DNA of 64,000 nt from Spirometra erinaceieuropaei (Eukaryota; Platyhelminthes; Cestoda; Diphyllobothriidea; Diphyllobothriidae), in assembly GCA_902702965.1 (NCBI GenBank), contig CACRXP010000182.1, positions 897,517-961,516 on the forward strand, given 5' to 3'. The translations under genes and the position numbers were made by a program. A model generated the notes under the pieces. The model saw nothing but the letters and a program-made list of their open reading frames with translations. It searched no databases and was not told where the DNA came from. This document shows, one piece after another, positions 55,601 to 63,680 of this stretch (within the stretch, counting starts at the first letter, position 1; the number at the start of each line of letters is the position of its first letter).

Positions 55601-57933
55601 CCATGACTGCGCTGAACTTTCTATCATTTTCATTAGGAATCAACAAATTTCCTTTTTTACTAATCTTTGAGAGGCACTTCAGAGTCTCGAATTTGTCATG
55701 TTTGAGACAGCACGATATACCATACTTGACACTTTTGTATATCTTGCGGTCTAAGCAAATATTACTGGCCGGCTGTTGGCCGATAATGAATATTACTCGG
55801 TTATTCGGCGGCGGGTGATGGATTTCGGGCCAAAAATTCCTATCAAAATTCGGTCCAGGTTAGCGATATTCTAAGGAAATTAAACGGTTGTAATTTGTCA
55901 TCTTTCAAAAAATTCAAGTCAGACTAATAAGTCAGTTATTGAGTTTAACATAAACGCGGCAAAGAAGGTACGTCTCAGGAATTCCAATCAAGGTAGCCAC
56001 GCTGACTATCGAATCTAGCCTATCCGCACAGGTCTTTGGTGTTCTTACATCACTGCTTTGCTAAGTTAACATATTGATTAAATTTAAAAATTCACTGTGT
56101 TTTCCTCATGCCCTTGACCTCTGCAGACATTCCTTAATCATAAAAACGGTAGAAAGGAGTATATTGCCTCTCGAAGAAGAAATATCAGCCACTGTAAAGC
56201 TGATATCATGTCTCGGATATGAAGACATTTGCGGCTTATTGGAGGTCTTCTGACGATTTGCAACGTCCAAAGCACGACCAATTTTTCGGGCATTTTGCTG
56301 TAGCAAACTGAGAAGGTTCCACCTTTTTGCGTCAAAGACGGAGTCGTGAATTACACCTAAAAGGCATTAGAAAGGAAAAATACATACATGCACACAAATG
56401 CATACATTAATCGAAAAACAGTCTGCATTAATTCAGCAATATTTTACAAGTGAACAGTCAGGTTTCGGAAACCTCTAGTAGAAAATCGAGCAAATTTTCC
56501 ATCTTAATGCCTCTATTAACTCCAGCAAAGCTGCATTGGCCCAGAAGAAACGAATTGTGATGTCCTTAATGCCCCGATTAAATTTTAAATCAATGATAAA
56601 TTTGTTGAAGGCACGGAGGAGAAGCTTCTTGCCCCTGGATACAGAGGATGTTCATGTGGAAACCTATTCAAATCTCGGCAGCTAAATGAGTTTCCTAGAG
56701 TAATTTCCCTCTTGCCTAGGTGCATGAGATAATATAGTTTTTACTGTCACCTTTAAAGAAATCAACTAACCTCAGCGCACCGATTTCTAAAGTGTATACA
56801 TGAGTCATATTTAATGAACATCTTTTACGGTGCAATTTAAAACGCAAATCACACTAGAATCTACACTAAATGGCGGCATCCTCCTTGTATTAAATAAGAT
56901 GCTGCCTTAAAGAGAGTGAAAATTGGCCTGCTTTTGAGGTACTAAATTTTTTGTTTGTAAAACGAGTTCGGTAGGTCAGCATATCATTACTACTAATAAG
57001 CCGCGTTCCGGGTATTCCGCAGAAGTTCAGCCTTCCTCGGATGACATGTACAACCTGTTCGACTATTTATATAGAAAGAAAGATCGATCATATTTTTAAT
57101 CACGTACCTTTAAATGCGGCAAATAGGTCATTCAGTCGATATATATGAACAGGCGAGTTGATCCAAGTCTCCTGTGGAGTAACATTCTTGTCCCAAAAAT
57201 TAAATCTCCTTCTTAATATTTAATTTACCGAGCAGCTGTGGTTTTGGGTAAAGCACCGAATAAATACTTAGGTAGATTTTCAGAAACCAATATTAAAACT
57301 CTTCATTCGTGCCAAGCATATTCGGCTATCCAAAATATGTAAGCACAATAGCTTGTACGATAAACGAAATATCCCCATCGACTTATTTAAAATCGAACAG
57401 AAGCTGTCAGTCTTGTCTGTGATTGGGAGATATTCATCTCGGTTCTCTTTTTGAAGACGTCGGGGGCACGCGAACGACTTTTGCCAACTTTTTCGCACGT
57501 AGCCCTTCAAAGTTATGAAGGCTGGCGAATATCAAAGAAAATACCAATGGACTGGATATTAATTTCCTCACTACGGCGCGACTGCGGATTTTTCTAGCCT
57601 GAAATAGCATTCTTCTATGCACTTAAAGAAGTTTGAGGAAAATGGGCACTAGATCATAATTTCGTTTTTCATGACTGCATGGGCATAAAGGTAAATCGCA
57701 CTAAAAAGAAACTGGTCAGTTCACACTTTCTTCAGAAGGCATTATTAAAGAATAACAAAATATACAAAAGAATTACGCCCATCCGAAACGTCTTTTTTGA
57801 TCCAAACAAAGCACTTACAGACCGAGAAAGTGACATTCATGCGGTCCGTGTCGTTTTGAATTCCATCGAAGTTATCGGTGCGTGCGCAGGACAGAGTGGC
57901 GATAAGAGCAATCCAAGCAGAACCCGTCTTCAT
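31384..57933 (-). CDS. Divergent ionotropic glutamate receptor subunit
   Basis: Twelve minus-strand exons were traced over 26.5 kb, giving about 900 residues, close to the normal family length. In order they are: signal peptide, amino-terminal domain, S1, M1 with pore, M3, S2 and M4. The ligand arginine of S1 is kept ([13 protein letters not shown]) and an acid is present at the S2 ligand position (FVYIDDE). The pore reads [11 protein letters not shown], which puts Met at the Q/R site, and the M3 gating motif is [10 protein letters not shown] instead of SYTANLAAF. Splice phases agree at nearly every junction. Two gaps remain: the phase between exons 2 and 3, and a missing S1 exon of about 25-40 residues between 42,746 and 34,350. 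It would be a cation channel at neuronal or muscle membranes. Ligand and subtype are unknown. Confidence 0.9.
31732..31973 (-). CDS. Glutamate receptor exon: S2
   Basis: 242 nt after CTCTCTGCCTTAG. It encodes [40 protein letters not shown] and [20 protein letters not shown]. The pattern eGm-x-x-I, (F)VYID and YG-x-P matches the S2 lobe. The donor is CTC|GTAGTAAG. Confidence 0.9.
32180..32790 (-). pseudogene. Penelope-like element 3' part with GIY-YIG endonuclease, in receptor intron
   Basis: Minus-strand translation at about 32,690-32,765 gives [18 protein letters not shown], a clear GIY-YIG motif with the catalytic Arg. At the 3' side (about 32,175-32,235) lies the PLE tail CGAAACGTCAGCAG. 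Frames are broken in between. A related tail in plus orientation may sit at about 33,160-33,200. Confidence 0.7.
33661..33878 (-). CDS. Glutamate receptor exon: M3 and S2 start
   Basis: 218 nt after ATTCGGCAG. It encodes [40 protein letters not shown] (M3 end and S2 start) and [20 protein letters not shown]. The donor ATGGAG|GTACAG keeps phase with the next exon. An alternative donor (GCAA|GTATAA) 11 nt earlier would need a different acceptor. Confidence 0.92.
33973..34350 (-). CDS. Glutamate receptor exon: S1 end, M1, pore helix
   Basis: 378 nt after a TTCTCTTTTCCAG acceptor. It encodes [20 protein letters not shown] (with the ligand-binding Arg), [15 protein letters not shown], then M1 ([20 protein letters not shown]) and the pore helix [17 protein letters not shown]. 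The donor is AGG|GTGAGA. It is the most diagnostic exon of the gene. Confidence 0.95.
34466..34930. mobile_element. Foldback SINE1 composite
   Basis: Arms at about 34,478-34,575 and 34,713-34,808 are reverse complements of each other. The middle holds a tRNA-like unit in plus orientation, with A-box-like GTGGCCCGGTGGGTAGAGGC and B-box-like GCGAGTTCGAGGCTCG. A further piece (AACGATCGGTGAGCGCCCCC) is present twice. Confidence 0.75.
35090..35990 (+). pseudogene. Penelope-like GIY-YIG endonuclease and 3' tail
   Basis: The plus-strand frame at 35,190-35,540 encodes [20 protein letters not shown] and [20 protein letters not shown], then [13 protein letters not shown]. It follows the PLE order YIGET, EH, GHxF and the C-terminal helix. 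The start of the GIY motif is degraded (SSIGET) and the conserved Arg is replaced (LPTPAGEH). A tail with CGAAACGTCAGAGCAATAAA lies at about 35,945. Confidence 0.7.
36016..36060. repeat. Two short (AT)n tracts
   Basis: ATATATATAT runs at about 36,011-36,024 and 36,045-36,060, separated by GTGGCAGAGGGCGCTCACCG. Confidence 0.7.
36400..36720 (-). mobile_element. tRNA-derived SINE2
   Basis: On the minus strand this carries an A-box-like TAGCTTAAGTGGTTAGAGC and a B-box-like GGGTTCGAATCCCACC, spaced as in a tRNA (about 36,500-36,580). Acceptor-stem pairing is poor, so it is not a functional tRNA. Unique sequence upstream (AAATCTGATACAGTAATTTA in plus orientation) is shared with the copy at 47.3-47.5 kb. 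Confidence 0.75.
36853..37119 (-). pseudogene. Penelope-like linker and GIY-YIG start
   Basis: The frame encodes [20 protein letters not shown] followed by [12 protein letters not shown], the cysteine pair and Y-x-G-Q-T motif that open the PLE endonuclease. Upstream residues ([20 protein letters not shown]) resemble the linker after RT. The endonuclease C-terminus is missing. Confidence 0.72.
37500..37600 (+). mobile_element. SINE1 fragment
   Basis: One arm only: GGTTGGGTATGATTGGCTGA, then GACGGCTAGTAAGTCAGAA, decayed relative to other copies. Confidence 0.55.
38489..38645. repeat. Compound trinucleotide microsatellite
   Basis: TTA units pass into GTA/GTG units (38,489-38,575) and, after a short gap, GGA/GAA units (38,610-38,645). 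Confidence 0.85.
39190..39510. mobile_element. Foldback SINE1 composite
   Basis: The left arm at about 39,207-39,305 and the right arm at about 39,325-39,405 are inverted copies with almost no central segment. The usual tail GCGCCGCTGTGCGGATGCTG follows. Confidence 0.7.
39855..40946 (+). pseudogene. Penelope-like element: RT core through GIY-YIG endonuclease
   Basis: This is the longest PLE remnant here. It has [20 protein letters not shown] (RT motif with G-x-P-M-x-S-P), [11 protein letters not shown] (catalytic YVDD near 40,026-40,037), [12 protein letters not shown], and a thumb region with [13 protein letters not shown]. The GIY-YIG part is split over two frames ([20 protein letters not shown] and [18 protein letters not shown]), followed by [20 protein letters not shown]. 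Several frameshifts and stops make it non-functional. It lies antisense within the receptor intron. Confidence 0.8.
40980..41432 (-). pseudogene. Penelope-like 3' end (second family)
   Basis: The minus-strand ORF holds [20 protein letters not shown], the C-terminal block also seen at 59.2 and 59.7 kb. Its 3' UTR contains the CTGATGA-stem-GAAACGTC motif and the end AGATCTTGTTCCAGCGATCG. It abuts the plus-strand PLE that ends at 40,946. Confidence 0.65.
41415..41930. repeat. Direct duplication of ~140 bp
   Basis: About 41,415-41,555 and 41,785-41,925 share CGCAGATCGGGTAT, GCGCACACC and CGAAGCAAAC blocks in the same order. The source element was not recognised. Confidence 0.65.
42746..42849 (-). 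CDS. Glutamate receptor exon 8 (S1)
   Basis: 104 nt entered after GGCGAGAG and left at TTCGG|GTGAGT. It encodes [20 protein letters not shown], the S1 segment equivalent to the family's G-Y/F-x-x-D-L-L. The next piece of S1 (usually ending near a W-N/D-G motif) was not found between here and 34,350. Confidence 0.82.
43335..43562 (-). CDS. Glutamate receptor exon 7 (end of amino-terminal domain, start of S1)
   Basis: 76 codons between a CTACTTTTAG acceptor and TTGCAG|GTACAAG. It encodes [20 protein letters not shown] and ends [12 protein letters not shown], where LRIG is the start of the ligand-binding S1 lobe. Confidence 0.82.
43835..44000 (+). pseudogene. Penelope-like C-terminal fragment
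   Basis: Plus-strand translation gives [20 protein letters not shown] and [18 protein letters not shown], matching the end of the 39.9-40.9 kb element. The rest is absent. Confidence 0.7.
44216..44590. mobile_element. Foldback SINE1 composite
   Basis: Same layout as 1,055-1,440, with arms at about 44,231-44,320 and 44,480-44,585 and the GATCGGGAATATACAATGG core between them. It ends in a (TA)n run. Confidence 0.75.
44218..46047 (+). repeat. ~1.8 kb interspersed repeat R1, copy 2
   Basis: Collinear with 1,050-2,844. This copy has small differences, including an expanded CT run at 45,901-45,920 and an extra segment near 45,735-45,765. It sits in a receptor intron. Confidence 0.8.
46286..46558. 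repeat. Two tandem ~137-bp units
   Basis: GCGACCTGACTTGAAGGTAG (unit 1) and GCGACCTGGCTTGAAGATAG (unit 2) start the copies. Both contain CTGCTTTGGCCATCGTAA and CTCCACAGGCAACA. Confidence 0.85.
46931..47044 (-). CDS. Glutamate receptor exon 6 (amino-terminal domain)
   Basis: 38 codons, phase 0 at both ends, between a TTTTCTCTCATAG acceptor and CAAGAC|GTAAGA. It encodes [20 protein letters not shown] followed by [11 protein letters not shown], the late helix of the domain (cf. the A-x-x-Y-D-A-V region of the family). Confidence 0.8.
47285..47530 (-). mobile_element. tRNA-derived SINE2
   Basis: A diverged copy of 36,400-36,720. B-box region GTGGGTTTGAACCCTGCC and A-box region TAGGTCAGATGGTTTGAGCG lie on the minus strand. 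The shared flank CTGCCCGAGCAGGATTTCC is present in plus orientation. Confidence 0.7.
47948..48223 (-). CDS. Glutamate receptor exon 5 (amino-terminal domain)
   Basis: 92 codons, phase 0 at both ends, with a TTTTTCGTTCGCAG acceptor and a CCG|GTATGT donor. It encodes [20 protein letters not shown] and [20 protein letters not shown]. Confidence 0.8.
48224..50859 (-). other. Receptor intron; degenerate telomere-like tract
   Basis: Intron between receptor exons 4 and 5. No gene is recognised. The stretch 49,548-49,772 is dense in TAACCCT/CCTAA-like words without a fixed period. Confidence 0.5.
50860..51083 (-). CDS. Glutamate receptor exon 4 (amino-terminal domain)
   Basis: 224 nt between an AACCGCAG acceptor and the donor GCGCAG|GTAGGT. 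The phase-consistent frame encodes [20 protein letters not shown] and [21 protein letters not shown] second open frame overlaps but does not fit the splice phases. Confidence 0.75.
51640..51835 (-). mobile_element. Penelope-like 3' UTR, solo
   Basis: Contains the PLE tail (GATCGCTGGGACAAGAGCTT in plus orientation) and a decayed hammerhead-like core at about 51,687-51,720, without coding sequence. Confidence 0.55.
51841..52455. mobile_element. Foldback element D, right arm truncated
   Basis: The left end has GGGCTAACTCATGAAATGTC, as in element B, followed by the shared arm. The central spacer near 52,270-52,420 corresponds, inverted, to the spacer of element B. The right arm is cut off near 52,455, where other repeat sequence begins. 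Confidence 0.65.
52520..53450 (+). pseudogene. LINE C-terminal fragment with adjoining repeat
   Basis: The plus-strand frame from about 52,920 encodes [40 protein letters not shown] and [16 protein letters not shown], the CR1-type sequence just after the ADD motif. Frameshifts follow. The block 52,520-52,720 is related, inverted, to 54,280-54,450 (shared GTGAAACATCAA-type start and CADRTDL/CADRTGL peptide). Confidence 0.65.
53866..54450 (-). pseudogene. Penelope-like RT thumb/linker fragment
   Basis: A 167-residue minus-strand frame contains [20 protein letters not shown] and [20 protein letters not shown], then [20 protein letters not shown]. This order (GYxxxFI, then PF-x-G-x-x-S-x-x-L-x-R-R-L, then an RIxFST-like strand) is that of the region between RT and the endonuclease in PLEs. 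RT motifs and endonuclease are absent. It lies just downstream of receptor exon 3. Confidence 0.6.
54595..54919 (-). CDS. Glutamate receptor exon 3 (amino-terminal domain)
   Basis: 325 nt entered after TTTTTATAG and left at CACG|GTAGGA. It encodes [20 protein letters not shown], then [20 protein letters not shown] and [20 protein letters not shown]. The GIPH segment matches the usual position after the first Rossmann strand pair. Confidence 0.8.
55165..55215 (-). repeat. Duplicated 5' end of receptor exon 3
   Basis: The minus-strand sequence encodes [10 protein letters not shown] and is about 85% like the start of exon 3 at about 54,880-54,919, located 280 nt upstream in the gene. No exon with matching phases extends from it. 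Confidence 0.6.
56119..56356 (-). CDS. Glutamate receptor exon 2 (start of amino-terminal domain)
   Basis: After a CTTTTAG acceptor it encodes [20 protein letters not shown] and on to [20 protein letters not shown]. This is the first strand and helix of a periplasmic-binding-protein-like domain. The 3' limit is uncertain. The only nearby donor is the weak GTCAAG, which leaves phase 2, while the next exon needs phase 0. Confidence 0.65.
57819..57933 (-). CDS. Glutamate receptor exon 1 (start and signal peptide)
   Basis: The ATG at 57,933-57,931 opens [17 protein letters not shown], a basic then hydrophobic stretch typical of a signal peptide, followed by RTDN. The donor is GTAAGT and one nucleotide is left over. 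That nucleotide joins in phase with the exon ending at 56,356 to give TFSVC-VIHDSV. Confidence 0.75.
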
Positions 57934-58559
57934 GATCACTTTACTTTGTCAAAAGACAGTGATGAAAGGCAACGAGGAATATATAATGTTCCTGAGCAAA
58001 TTTTATCCCTAATGCAGTAGCCAATCAAAGGCACCCAGTCCTGCATCCCAGTGGTTTCTCATGACAACCAAAAATATCGGCGTAAAAGCCGGGTCCTGCG
58101 TAATAGGCATGTTTATGCACTTGGATTGTCCTTCTGATTTCCGCGATAACTTTTGTTTACTGATATTGGGGTTATTTTCATCGTTACTTTATACATACTT
58201 GGACATAATGCGCTTCCACCTTGTCGGCTGCGTAACATGTAAAGTTATATCCATTGTTTTCAATTATTGGATCGTTAAAAGACGTGCGAATAAATTGGAA
58301 ATTTACTATGACACTGGCGATATAGTGTGCGTATACATCTCCAGAGAAACTTTTTAAGATTATTTCTAACCCGTTACTGATTAATCTATCATTCACTAGC
58401 ATGGAGTTTCCCCGAGTCACGTGTCTTACGAACATAATATTTCACATAAACACTACTCAGGATTACTTCACCATAATTCATAATAGACCCTCGTTGACAA
58501 AACCATTACTGTGCTGAGCTTTAAATGATTTAAAGAGCAGATACAAGGGGAGATGCGAG

Positions 58560-58755
58560 TTCCAGGAACTAGTTGATAAGAAGTAGAGGCTATCGCTGGA
58601 AAAAGAGTTTTATACGCCTGACGTTTCGGATTCTCACTCGAACCCATCATCGAAGACAGCGACAGATAGGGGCGACTCGTCCAAAGGAAGTTGCAGTATT
58701 TATAAGACGCAGTCGCTATGCTACTGCATACCTATGATAATTAACCGCTCCTCCC
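58560..58755 (-). mobile_element. Penelope-like 3' UTR, solo
   Basis: Tail with the hammerhead-like core at about 58,620-58,651 and GCTATCGCTGGAAAAAGAG in plus orientation. A second copy starts at once at 58,765. Confidence 0.6.
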
Positions 58756-58759
58756 TTGA

Positions 58760-59560
58760 AGAATGTGACACGATCGCTGGAACAAGAGCTTTATTAGCCT
58801 GACTCTTTGGATTCCTGCTCGAACCCATCATCAGATACAATAGAAAATATGAGTGGTTCATGCAAAAGGAGCTGCAGTATTTATAGGATGCAGTCGCCAT
58901 GCTACCGCATACCTATGAATATTTACGGCTCCCCCCCCCCCCCCTCATCCGAGTTCGTTGCCAATGGTTTGGTGACTGCTTGATGGCCGACATTTGCGTC
59001 GTTAACTGCTGCAATCTCATCACGGGCGCTGGATGTTGGTGTGATGATTTCTCGTCCATCTGATTCACCGACCCTGGTGTTGGGAAAATTCTTCACCTGT
59101 GCGCTCTTCGCGTGGTCAATTAATCCGCCTAGGCGAAGTCTCAGCAACGAGTATGGAAGGGGGAGATCATAGAACTTGTTAAAAGACTGGGGGCCAGTAA
59201 ACCATGACTCAAGCAGCTCCCGGTTCATGCGGTTGTCACCTCTAGCGAGAATTTCTTCCTCGTCGAATTTGGATTTGTGGCCGGATCTCGTCGAATGAGC
59301 AGCAACTTGAGAGCTGGCATCATTTCTCCGCACCGTTGCAGCATGTTTGGCCATTCTCTTTCCGGAGCTGTCTTCCGGTTTCTCCGAGGTAGTTGTTTGT
59401 TCCCAACTGCACCAGATCTGATAAACGACTCCAAACGTTTCTTGCCGTGGCAGCTCCTCCCTCCATCAAGAATTGTTGCCTGCTGGTGCGCTAATTGCTT
59501 GAGGACCGGCATCCAAGTTGTTAATTGCTGAAATCTAATCACTCTTACTTCATGATGGCC
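58760..59560 (-). pseudogene. Penelope-like element 3' half with GIY-YIG endonuclease
   Basis: On the minus strand the order is CSWEQTTTSEKPEDSSGKRM and NDASSQVAAHSTRSGHKSKF, then EEILARGDNRMNRELLESWF. This resembles the PLE endonuclease: SQVAxH and GHKxxF, then a family-specific R-E-L-L-E-S-W-F end with the conserved Glu. The N-terminal YIG motif is degraded. A poly-C run (58,928-58,944) and the tail follow. Confidence 0.7.
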
Positions 59561-59950
59561 TAGCCATCAGCCTGCTCACTTCCCGAGTGGTTAATTAATG
59601 TAGCCAGACTATGTCACAGCATCGAATATGGAGTGGGAATCTCGTCGTACATGTTGACAGACTGGGATCCCCTGAACCATGACTCAAGCAACTGGCGACC
59701 GACGTGATTATCACCCCTCGCGAAAACTTCCGCCTCCTCGAACTGGAATTTGTAGCGTAGTCTCGTCAAATGGGTCGCGAGTTGAGTGTCGGTGTCATTT
59801 CTCCGCACCCTGCTGCGTGCTGGACGATTCGTGTCCGGAGCTGTCTTCCAAGTTCTCCGATGTAGTTGCTTGGTTCGCAACTGCCCCAGCCCCGGTAAAA
59901 GACCCCAGGTGTTTCTTGCCGCGGCAGTAGGTCTTTTGGTCTCATCATCT
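59560..59950 (-). pseudogene. Second Penelope-like GIY-YIG fragment
   Basis: Two minus-strand frames split by a frameshift encode SCEPSNYIGELGRQLRTRIV and then NDTDTQLATHLTRLRYKFQF, HVGRQLLESWFRGSQSVNMY. NYIGE with the catalytic Arg is better kept than in the neighbour at 58.8-59.56 kb. The two lie in tandem in the same orientation. Confidence 0.72.
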
Positions 59951-60010
59951 GACGCCTAATAATTGCTTTCGGTCAGTTTTCAACGCCAACCCAAATTGGC
60001 GCAAGGAGAC

Positions 60011-60100
60011 GACTGACGGCCTCCGAGACGTTCTTGGTTCGTGGGATGGATGTACGGCGAGCGATCCCGCAGATCAAAAACGTCTCAGAGGCCGTCAGTC
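60011..60100. repeat. 37-nt imperfect inverted repeat
   Basis: Arms 60,011-60,047 and 60,064-60,100 pair with a few mismatches (GACTGACGGCCTCCGAGACG against CGTCTCAGAGGCCGTCAGTC), with a 16-nt loop. Confidence 0.8.
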
Positions 60101-61539
60101 ACCTTCTCGCACCACTCAGAGGATCAAATCTTCAAGATTCCGCCTGCGGCTGGAAATATTTAAGCTTATGAAAAATGAAGCGTACATTTTAAACTGCCTC
60201 AAAATCCACTTTTTGGAGCTGTGATAAGCCTATGTGTGTCTTTACCTACTGTTGTGCGTTTAGATGCACAGATATTGGTTTTCTAACAACTCAGGAAATG
60301 ATAAGTGAGCAGTAAGAGACAGGAGAAAAAAGCTTGAATCAACAAACCTCCAGGTCAACGGCTGAGCAGTAAAAAACTCAAATTGAACGTTTATTCAGTA
60401 TACTGGAGCCAGGAAAACTTAGGCGGCATATATCAACAAGATATCGTGAAACTGTATTTGATGTGTGAGAATAAAAAGTGTTGCAAAATTTGGAAGCTGT
60501 TGCGATCAAAGGGTTCCTTCTGGTAGAATGCGGAAACCTACTCCGTTTTGGTATGACAGACTTTTACCGAGTCCACTGGCTCTCATGGAGAAATCTGACT
60601 GTGTTTCAGCGGCAAACGAAGAGGACGGGAACAGGTTAAAGCCCTTGCACCAATCTTCTGGTGTATAGTTCCCTATTAAGCTCCATCACTGGAGAAATTC
60701 ATGGACTGGCGCGCCATTCCTTTGCCCACTGCAGAGTAGATTTTCCTTCCGCGAGTGAGGAATTGAGAAGTACGCAGGCTTCAGCAGGCTGTCAGCAACC
60801 CATTCGGATGTGGAGTTTCTCGCTGTCACGCTGTCCAAGGTTACTTTATTTGCCCGGCCTTAAGGTTGTTTAACAGTCAGGACAGACAGACTAGAATGGT
60901 CAAGCGAGACATACGGCCGAACAACGCTCGCTGCGAAGCGCTGATCTTCTGATTCCACGCCAGGTGTTCTACCTACTGAGTTCTTGTGAAATCGACTGTC
61001 AATTGGTTTGTATTCACCTCGACCTTTTAGAGAGTTAAAAAACCAGAGCTTAAATAGTGCGTGTGGCCCTAAATACTGTGAGTGTAATAAACATATGTAG
61101 ACTGAGGGGATTTCATACCACTCCAGGCGCAAGACAGTACCTTATTATCGATCGGCGGAAATGGGTCAAAAGTCCGCCACTGCTTGGGAGGAGGGAAATA
61201 GGATGTTTGTCCGATATTCTCACGCGCGTAAGTACAGTGACTGTGCTACCCCATGAAATGTTGACTGAAATCCTGTATTGTGTTTTAAACTCGAAAATAT
61301 AACTTAAGTAGGGTATTGACATTAATTATTTTGCAGACTGATCTCAAGATATTCCAGTCACGTAAGGGTGCTGGCTTTTGAACGAGGTTCTGTCCGGCGG
61401 CATATAAATACTACAGTATGCAACATTGACTGTTTCATTGGTATGGATTTTCCCGTTGATATTTGGCGCGCTTATAAATGTAGGTTTATTTGCTAAGATG
61501 CGGTTAAGCAGCCGCATCTGATGGACACCATACTATTGG

Positions 61540-61655
61540 GGTGAGGGTCAGGGGTTATGTTTAAAGGTTAGGGATAATGGTTAGGGTTTGGAGTTAGAGT
61601 TAGGGGTTGTGGTTAGGGATTAAAATTAGCGGTTGGAGTTAGGGTTTGGGCAACT
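61540..61655. repeat. Degenerate GGTTAGGG-like tract
   Basis: Dense GGTTAGGG, GAGTTAGGG and TTAGGGTTTGG words without fixed period, inside element E. Confidence 0.7.
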
Positions 61656-61909
61656 ATTTCCTAACCACTCAAAGTAGAAGCGCGCATTCCCAGTAACTTC
61701 TCTTTGCATACGATTGCTTTACCTCGTCGCTTGTGCGTTCCACCGTCCCATCTGTAAAAACCCCTATTACCACTGGTCCCGTATTATAGGTGCCTGGGTG
61801 TTGTTTACTGTGTGTGCGGCTGCATATTCACATCTGGCAGTTTACTGTATAGGAAACAAACAGGGAAATATCCGTTTGTCAGCCCATTTGACCAAAAATT
61901 ACGTAGAAT

Positions 61910-62075
61910 AGTATTATTGACAAAGACAAGGGAGACTTGAATGGCCATTTCTGGCTTATTAGCCATGGTCAGTCACTCATACCCAAATCCGAAGTGTGGA
62001 ACACTTTAGGCTCAAACTCGCAACCTGTTAGTTAGAAGTCCGCGCTTCTAACCACTGGACCACGGGCCTGTCTTC
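61910..62075 (-). mobile_element. SINE1, single orientation
   Basis: Starts GACAAAGACAAGGGAGACTT and runs to the tRNA-like region with CTTCTAACCACTGGACCACG (A box on the minus strand). Only one arm is present, so this copy is not a foldback. Confidence 0.7.
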
Positions 62076-62344
62076 TTTAAATTCTACCTTGGAAAAAAGA
62101 TTATTTTTTAATTTTTAAAGACTTTTTCGATTCCCGAACAGTTTTTGATTCTACCTGCTGCCAGACTCGCATTTAGGGTTTAAATACTACCAACTGGGCT
62201 TTTCCGTGCAAGCAAAATCAGGAATATATAAATATTATTAAAACGCTTCCATACAAGGCTCATACATTTTAAAGTGGAAGTGGAGTGCTTTATGTTTGTA
62301 AGCAGAATCAATAAATTCATCGATGAAATGCAGCACGAATGGAA

Positions 62345-62450
62345 ACTTCACGGCCGTAAATAAGATGCGATCGCTGGAACAAGAACTATGCTGACCTGAG
62401 GTTTCGGATACTCATCTGAACCCATTACCGGATGCGGTCGCAGAAACAAT
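62345..62450 (-). mobile_element. Penelope-like 3' UTR, solo
   Basis: Plus-orientation GCGATCGCTGGAACAAGAAC and a decayed hammerhead-like core at about 62,399-62,431. Confidence 0.5.
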
Positions 62451-63139
62451 AATGGAATATATGCCAACCTGATCGCAAGACTGAGAGGCAACTGTAGGGT
62501 TTACGTGAAGCTTCTGGTCATGTGTTCAGAGGGAAAAAAGCAGTCCGCGGCAATAAGTGCGGACTTTCTGCCGGAAAGCGTCTAACGTCTGGCGGTCTAT
62601 TCACGCAAATATCGCGTTGCCTATTCACTGATAGTGGCTTTTCGGCCACAGACTTTGGCATGACCCAACGGTTTTTGAATCCACTTCGGTCACATCAAAT
62701 GCATTTTAATCCCACATTACGTAACATGAACGTGCAGAATTGAAGTAATTTCACTAAAATGTGGAACTATTCTGCAAAGCCCGCTCCCAACGACTAACTC
62801 GACTATGACCGTCAAGGGCACGGCCGAACAGGCACGAGGTTGTGGCCGATAGAAGTATATTCTCAGACGCATATTGGCAGGCGTCGATTCATCAGCTAGC
62901 ACGAATTTGTAAATCTCCCGTGTTTCGAGTTCATACAAGTAGCGTCATTGACCATGGACGCATATGTGGACTTCAGGCAGATTTATGGGCCTTCAGCAAA
63001 TTCGCTACAGCAATACTGTGACCGCTTGAATCACGCTTCAAGTCTTTTCGACAAAAGCCATCCCTCCAGGAATAATATTTTGAACACAGCGCCTTGCGTG
63101 GACGGTCAGCTTGCATGTTGATTTTAGTACATGTATCCG

Positions 63140-63335
63140 TTTGCCGAACAAAGAGCAGAGACACTGGAATGACCATTTCTGACTTGTCAGGCGTCATTCG
63201 CAACCCCAGGCCATTTCAACGCCCAAGGTTAGAATTCGCGACCTCTTGGTTAAAAGTCCAACATCTTAACCATTGAGCAATGGACCCGTTGTCCTGTAGG
63301 TTTGGATAGGGTACATCAACAATGGTAGAGAGACG
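63140..63335 (-). mobile_element. SINE1, diverged
   Basis: Contains ACTGGAATGACCATTTCTGA and a tRNA-like block ending CAACATCTTAACCATTGAGC. Confidence 0.6.
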
Positions 63336-63384
63336 CTCATCAGTCGTGTAATGGAACTTGAGCCTATCCTGCAGTCACACAACG

Positions 63385-63680
63385 GCCAGTAGTAAAGGCA
63401 GGAAAAGGGAGACCGAAACGGCCATTTGTGGCCTATTGGCTGTTATCGGCTAGCCACACCCAACACCAATTTTAAAACTCCTAAGGCTCAATCCTTCGAC
63501 CTGTTGGTTAGAAGCCCACCGCCCTAACCACCTAGCAACGGGCTCGTTGGCCCGTCGGTTGCGATAGCGTACATCCGGGGGTTGCGAAAACCGGGGTTGG
63601 ATATGACTAGCTGACGACGGCTAATAAACCTGAAATGGCCAGTCAGGTCTTCCTTGTCTTTGTCGGTAATACAAGTGGCC
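63385..63680. mobile_element. Foldback SINE1 composite
   Basis: The left arm at about 63,390-63,490 and the right arm at about 63,590-63,675 are inverted copies around a tRNA-like middle. Confidence 0.65.

Larger units (their letters stand above)
61235..62240. mobile_element. Foldback element E, interrupted
   Basis: Left end CAGTGACTGTGCTACC preceded by TA, then CATGAAATGTTGACTGAAAT. The arm seems to resume near 62,095-62,230, where ATTCCCGAACAGTTTTTGAT and ACCTGCTGCCAGACTCGC resemble element D. A telomere-like tract and a SINE1 lie between. The right end was not found. Confidence 0.5.

Noticed and set aside
57434..57622. An extra receptor exon between exons 1 and 2 ([13 protein letters not shown])
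   Set aside because: The peptide looks like the start of an amino-terminal domain, but no acceptor gives the right phase. Exon 1 already joins 56,356 in frame with its own equivalent segment.
57679..58020. Plus-strand ORF of 113 residues
   Set aside because: It is antisense to receptor exon 1 and its upstream region, and no family features are visible.
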